Source: Cercis canadensis (Eukaryota; Streptophyta; Magnoliopsida; Fabales; Fabaceae). From it: DNA of 64,000 nucleotides. Below, in pieces: positions 59,278 to 64,000 of the stretch. The DNA is taken from NCBI GenBank assembly GCA_003255065.1, contig QAOA01000707.1, positions 248,001 through 312,000 of the forward strand, written 5' to 3'. Each line of letters starts with the position of its first letter. The stretch's first letter is position 1. Below the pieces are notes generated by a model. It was given only the letters and a program-made list of their open reading frames with translations. It did not search any database and was not told where the DNA came from. The position numbers and the translations under genes were made by a program.

Positions 59278-61017
59278 ATGACAATAAAAACCATACTTCA
59301 TTCGAATGAACAAAACCATCCAGGGATGTTTGGTAGGAAGCAGCTCCTCCTCGCCCAAGGAGGCTTTTACCACGTTGCTAGTACTCTTTCTTTCTTTCTC
59401 TCTCTTTTTCTGGGCAGTTCTGCTAGAACTCTTGGCGATATCCCATTTGCTCTACCTGTTGGAGATGGTTCTATACCGCCACCGGAATTAATCACCTGCC
59501 ATACGGGAACCCTGTTACCTCCATGGGCAAAATTGAAGAATTGTTGTCCACCGGTTCCTCTAAATCCCTCACAGATTATAACCTTCAGTGAGCATCTAAA
59601 TACAACTGATAACACAAAACTGCGTGTCAGGCAACCTGTACATGCGATAGCAGCTAGGGATCCTGGATACCTAAGAAAATTGGAGAGAGCTATTCAGGCC
59701 ATGAAAGATCTTCCTGATAGTGACCCACGTAGTTTCAAACAACAAGCCAATGTTCATTGTGCTTATTGCAGTGGTGCCTATCCCAACCTGCCTTGGAGTT
59801 ACTCTGATTCAGATAACCCTCTCCAAATTCATTTCTCTTGGCTCTTCTTTCCTTTTCATCGCTGGTACCTATACTTCTTTGAGAAAATCCTTGGTAAATT
59901 GATTGGTGATCCCTACTTTGCCTTGCCATTTTGGAACTGGGACCATCCTGATGGCATGCAAATGCCAAGAATTTACACGGACAATATAAGATCTCCTCTT
60001 TTCGACAAGTTCCGAAACATGAGTCATTTCGCCCCAACACTCGTGGATCTGAACTACGATTCTGAAATTGGTGATGCTAGTCACGAAAGTTTTATCAAGT
60101 ACAACCTACATGTCATGCACAGGCAAATGGTACATGCCAATACCCCTGAACTATTTATGGGGAAATGTTACCGAGCTGGAAGCAGATGGTCTAGGTTAGG
60201 AGCCGGTTCAGTCGAGATGATTCCTCATAATACTGTCCATAAATGGGTTGGTGACCCTGGAATGCCAAATGGGGAGGACATGGGGACCTTCTACTCTGCT
60301 GCTTATGACCCAATCTTCTATGCTCACCACTCAAATCTGGATAGATTGTGGTCAGTGTGGAAAACATTACCAGGAAACTTTAGAAAAGATTTCACTTCCA
60401 AAGATTGGTTGGATTCTGGGTTTATCTTCTATGATGAGAATTCCAACGCCGTGAAAGTGACGATTAGGGATTGCCTTGATATTAAAAATTTAGGATATGT
60501 TTATCAAGATGTAGAAAATCTTTGGGTTTCGCAACATTTTAAACCTAAACCAAGGCTGGCTCTTAAGACCTCAAATGCAAAACCACCAGCGGCTCCAACC
60601 ATAGAGGAAACCCACTTCCCTGTGGTTTTGGATTCAACTAAGAAGTTCTATGTGACGAGACCTATGCGGAAGCCAGAAGCCGACGAGAATTTGATTTTAC
60701 TGATTGAAGATGTTGAGTTTCTGAGCGCTGAAAGTGTGAAGTTTGATGTTCTTCTCAATGATGAAGGTGAGTCCTCCTGCACCCCGGACAACACCGAGTT
60801 TGTTGGAAGCTTTGCAAGCGTTTCCAATGGTAAAGCGGGGGAAATAAAAAGATCAAGTTTAAAAGTAAATATAACTGACATGTTGATGGATTTGCAAGTT
60901 TCTGATGATGATAAGACTGTGCTGGTGACTTTGGTGCCCAAGTTTGGGTTAGGGAATGTTAGTATTGGAAGTATCAAGATTCAACTTGAAAAGGCCACAA
61001 CAGAGATGATTTGTTAG
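59278..61017 (+). CDS. PPO: PPO-E: polyphenol oxidase with atypical N-terminus (no clear transit peptide)
   Basis: Single exon, 579 residues from the first ATG (59278); the frame is open 24 nt further upstream without an ATG. Similarity to PPO-D begins only at about residue 15 (PGMFGRKQLLLAQGGFYHVASTL), so the Ser/Thr transit peptide is missing. The twin-Arg is GRKQ (20-21), and a hydrophobic insert FFLSLFLGSSAR (39-50) replaces the thylakoid signal before PFALPVGDG. The catalytic part is whole: copper A His160, His185, His194, thioether Cys164; copper B His317, His321 and HH 350-351, gate Phe338; DWL 376-378; KFDV 488-491. Asn318 and Lys322 follow the first two copper B ligands. Either a 5'-truncated duplicate kept open by recency, or a protein sent elsewhere (the hydrophobic segment could act as a signal anchor). 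An upstream exon cannot be excluded. Confidence 0.85.
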   Translation: MTIKTILHSNEQNHPGMFGRKQLLLAQGGFYHVASTLSFFLSLFLGSSARTLGDIPFALPVGDGSIPPPELITCHTGTLLPPWAKLKNCCPPVPLNPSQIITFSEHLNTTDNTKLRVRQPVHAIAARDPGYLRKLERAIQAMKDLPDSDPRSFKQQANVHCAYCSGAYPNLPWSYSDSDNPLQIHFSWLFFPFHRWYLYFFEKILGKLIGDPYFALPFWNWDHPDGMQMPRIYTDNIRSPLFDKFRNMSHFAPTLVDLNYDSEIGDASHESFIKYNLHVMHRQMVHANTPELFMGKCYRAGSRWSRLGAGSVEMIPHNTVHKWVGDPGMPNGEDMGTFYSAAYDPIFYAHHSNLDRLWSVWKTLPGNFRKDFTSKDWLDSGFIFYDENSNAVKVTIRDCLDIKNLGYVYQDVENLWVSQHFKPKPRLALKTSNAKPPAAPTIEETHFPVVLDSTKKFYVTRPMRKPEADENLILLIEDVEFLSAESVKFDVLLNDEGESSCTPDNTEFVGSFASVSNGKAGEIKRSSLKVNITDMLMDLQVSDDDKTVLVTLVPKFGLGNVSIGSIKIQLEKATTEMIC

Positions 61018-62238
61018 GTTAGAATCCAATCATGGTGTATTTAAAAATAAGTGATATGCAAAATGTGTTTGTATGTGTCATGGCTTAGCTTGCAATGAAC
61101 ACTAGTTTGTCCTAATTCTTTTGATCTTTATCTTCAATATCTACAAGATGTCTCTATTTGTGGCTTACCTCGGTTTCCATTGTGGAAACATACACGTCAT
61201 TCCTAGCCTTCCAACCCTGCCACATATAGAAAGAAACTACTTCTAATGCTTTCTTACCACTCCCCACTCAGACCAGGTCTACATACAAAAAAAATTAGTC
61301 TACTATTTCCATCTAAAATATAAAAGTAGAGAATCAGAACGCATAATAAGCTGGGACAACAATTTATTAATATTACTCTTTTTAAAACAAGAAATAGACA
61401 ACAATTTATGTCTAACATCATTATTAATCAGAGCCATAATTTGTGGTTATGTCAAAAAAGAATTTTAATAACTTTTCCTATTTCTTGCACACCAAATATG
61501 ATTGATGATAGTTTTCCAAACTAGCCAAAGAGTCATATGATTCATAATAATAAAGCCTTTCAAAGATTTGAGCCAGTTGAGTTCATCTTGCCAGAATAAA
61601 GTTTTTCTATAAATATAACTTCTGCTATGCAAGCATTATTGTCAAGTTTTGTTGGTGAAAGAACATTTAAAAGATAAGTGTTCTCAATCTTCAATGAGTA
61701 TGTTAGAGAATACACATTATATTTCCTATATATCTCCAATAATGACTTTATGACTAGATTTGTTGTTTTTCGAATTATTGATATATCATAACTGTAATCA
61801 CACACATCCTTATATTCAACTAAAGAAGAGTGTTTTTCTTACAAGTATGACTATTTAATGTCAATATATTCACTTCCTGCTTTTTTATGCTTTTTTTTTT
61901 CTTCTTCTTTTCACAGGCTTCTCTTTTTTTTTTTGCTTTAGCTGCTTGTGAAACGCACGGGTATGCAACTAGTATTTTTATAATTCAGAGAATTGAACAA
62001 CAAATCTAATAACAAAATGATTATACTTGTTGAAGCAATTAATGGAGAATAACAATAAAACATATGTGATTAATAACCATTCAAATTGTGTGGGTGTTGT
62101 ACACTTGCAAGTTCCAAACAACGACAAATCTCGGCGGGGTCCGAATGTACGTACATAGTGTGACATTTTCTGAACCTCTTGCCTTAACCGCGTGTACCTT
62201 TCTCCAAATGTATGGTTCCAACTCACTCTAATAATGCC
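61018..62238. other. PPO-E downstream spacer
   Basis: 61022-61110 resembles the PPO-D 3' flank. No gene recognised. A motif 'tctccaaatgtatggttccaactcact' at 62202-62228 recurs at 63247 and partly at 63319. Confidence 0.45.
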
Positions 62239-62358
62239 TAGCGCACTGCACCACAGAAACTGAGTCTAGGACCATCTAACATCAACAACAGTGTTTACTA
62301 GCGCACTGCACCACAGAAACTGAGTCTAGGACCATCTAACATCAACAACAGTGTTTAG
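62239..62358. repeat. Exact 60-bp tandem duplication
   Basis: 'ctagcgcactgcaccacag' to 'caacaacagtgttta' occurs twice head to tail without any change or N. Confidence 0.9.
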
Positions 62359-62579
62359 TTGCTTCAAATTAAGGAAAACGTGAAAGAAATACACTATAAA
62401 ACAAAGAGATAATCAGCAAAAGTGGATTACATGGACCCCATGAGAATTACGATGCATGGTTCAAGTGAAAAGCTTGATGGAGATAAGCGAACAGTATACA
62501 CATGGACGGATGGACCACGTTTCCAGTTTATTGACCACATAAGAATGATGGCTTGGCTTATCCACACTCACGGATTCAG

Positions 62580-63240
62580 GGGGGACCATGGGGGGCATTG
62601 GTCCCCCACGTTTAATTTTTTTTTATTTGTATTTTTTTTATACTAACATACTTTTGTCATATTTTTTTTTTTTTTTTTTAATGCGTGTGTTTTTTTTTAT
62701 TATTATTATTTCTGTTCTGTTCTGTTTTCTTTTTATTTATGTTCTTTCTTTTATTTTTGTTATGTTATTATTTTTATTATTTTCTTTATTATAATTTTTC
62801 TTTTTAATGTATAGTTTTGATCCTATTATTATAATCTTGTTTTTTTCCTTTCTATTATGCTGTTTTAATTTTTCTTTTTCTGTCACCGTATTACATTTCA
62901 TTTTTCTTCTTGTATTTTTTTGTTGTATTTTTATATTTTATATGTATTTTCTGCTCAATTTTATATTTTTTTGTTCACATTGATATTTCTGCTATGTCTT
63001 TCTTTTATTAATTCTGTTTTGTGTTATTTATTTTTACTAAAGAAATTTTTTTATAATACTCTAGAGCACATTTAAATTTATTGATACAAATTTTCATCTT
63101 TTTGAGCTGTTATCCTATTTTCTTTTAATACTTAAATTAATGTTGTTCTAGTATTAATTTTGTTACTATTTTGGGGTTAACATATTGCTCACCCCATTGC
63201 TAAATGCCATGAAATATTTGTGATTTTAAAAAATTTTGGG
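62580..63240. repeat. T-rich island bordered by a G/C palindrome
   Basis: Begins with 'ggggggaccatgg' and 'attggtcccccac', then about 600 nt of mostly T on the plus strand, ending near 'ttgggcccatgtctcc'. No coding. It may be a degenerate retroelement tail or MITE interior. Confidence 0.45.
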
Positions 63241-63277
63241 CCCATGTCTCCAAATGCATGGTTCCAACTCACTTTTC

Positions 63278-63299
63278 ACACACACACACACACACACAC
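63278..63299. repeat. CA microsatellite
   Basis: Run of AC dinucleotides. Confidence 0.85.
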
Positions 63300-63381
63300 G
63301 TACGTGTATGTAGAGTATTTCTCCAAATGAATGGTTCCAAATTTTTGCAAGTTGCAGCTCACTTGTCTTCAATACACACAC

Positions 63382-63623
63382 ACCATGTGGATTGCTACGA
63401 AGACAAAATTGTAGAGTATCAACGCTATAATTGGTTCTGGTGCTTTTTCTGTCTTCATCTCTATTTCACTTATTTTGTATATTTCAAAAGCCATTTCAGA
63501 AGTTATATAATTAATTAATAAGCCAAACAGAAGTCTGGTCAATTAAATTAATAGAGTGAAGAGGATTGTAAAGAAAAGAAAAAAGAAATTGGTGTGGATA
63601 CATGTGCCTAAGAGAGTATCCTC
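63382..63623 (+). repeat. Segmental repeat, copy 2 (partner 47479-47723)
   Basis: Nearly identical to the block upstream of PPO-D; directly abuts a MITE copy that is not at the equivalent place in copy 1. Confidence 0.85.
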
Positions 63624-64000
63624 TTAGAGGGGAATAGTACTATTCTTACTCTTTTTAAGTGGGATTTTGGGAGAGATTCAGTGAGAATTACAATATAATT
63701 TTGGTGTTATTGTGAAAGTGTCAAAAAATTGAGTTACTTAATATGTGATAGAACACATAGTTCTTTATAAAATTAAAAAACGAAATGATATAAGAAAATA
63801 TACAAAAAAAAAAATAAACTTGAAAAAGCAATTGCTCTTTGACACGTTTTTCTATATAATTCCATTCTTGCTTTTGATAACAAACTGTGTATTCGGCACA
63901 TATTAAGTAACTCAATTTTTTTAGATCTCAACAATGACATTAAAATTACTAAATAAATTCTACATGAACCCAACCAACTGAGATGAGAGTAGTTCCTAGC
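63624..64000. mobile_element. Foldback MITE, copy 2 (may reach the window end)
   Basis: Same interior as 52367-52764 ('gtgaaagtgtcaaaaaattgag', 'ggcacatattaagtaactc', 'gaacccaaccaactgag'). The right terminus is at or just beyond the window edge. Confidence 0.65.

Noticed and set aside
62422..62646. 74-codon open frame (MDYMDPMRITMHG...)
   Set aside because: No family recognised; runs into the T-rich island; no evidence of expression signals.
63258..63518. 86-codon open frame in the segmental repeat
   Set aside because: The partner at 47479-47723 is too recent a copy to show selection; N-terminal part is encoded by a CA microsatellite.

Overview
This is nuclear DNA from a dicot plant, probably a woody rosid, although the species cannot be fixed from sequence alone. 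The evidence is intron-bearing genes, a very AT-rich background, Copia, hAT, Mutator and Tourist-type transposons, tRNA-derived SINEs, and above all a cluster of intronless plastid-type polyphenol oxidase (PPO) genes.

Layout. 0-0.5 kb: first exon, minus strand, of a DUF1218 membrane protein gene that runs off the left edge. 2.5-11.1 kb: a nine-coding-exon mitochondrial OXA1 insertase gene. 13.7-15.6 kb: PPO-A. 18.3-24.7 kb: a Copia retrotransposon that still has its 5-bp target-site duplication but whose middle is inverted, and which holds a nested hAT-like element carrying a piece of a 2OG-Fe(II) oxygenase gene. 24.8-28.7 kb: a Mutator-like element, then a long-inverted-repeat element containing a 1.2-kb hAT-like element with a GH3 beta-xylosidase fragment. 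30.0-31.0 kb: PPO-B, a broken PPO. 31-40 kb: spacer with a SINE, a MITE and a large palindrome. 40.1-41.9 kb: PPO-C. 45.1-47.3 kb: a duplicated PPO-C promoter region with no gene behind it. 49.2-51.1 kb: PPO-D. 52.4-55.5 kb: a MITE, a 230-bp tandem array and a duplicated PPO-C 3' flank. 58.2-58.3 kb: an orphan WAT1-type exon. 59.3-61.0 kb: PPO-E, a full catalytic PPO without a recognisable plastid transit peptide. 61-64 kb: spacer, a T-rich island and a copy of the PPO-D upstream region.

How the genes relate. The four intact PPOs form two pairs. A and C have HGPVH at copper site B and a Lys/Glu-rich linker. D and E have HNT(I/V)H and a shorter linker. The family grew by duplication of gene-plus-flank blocks, followed by deletion, promoter loss, transit-peptide loss and transposon insertion. 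PPOs oxidise o-diphenols to quinones in wounded tissue. Plastid phenolases and vacuolar phenolics normally meet only when cells break, so a change in targeting such as PPO-E's could matter biologically.

Caution on assembly. Nearly every single N in the window sits at the junction of a near-perfect direct repeat of 30-360 bp. These look like unmerged contig overlaps rather than real duplications. A 607-bp N gap lies inside the Copia element.
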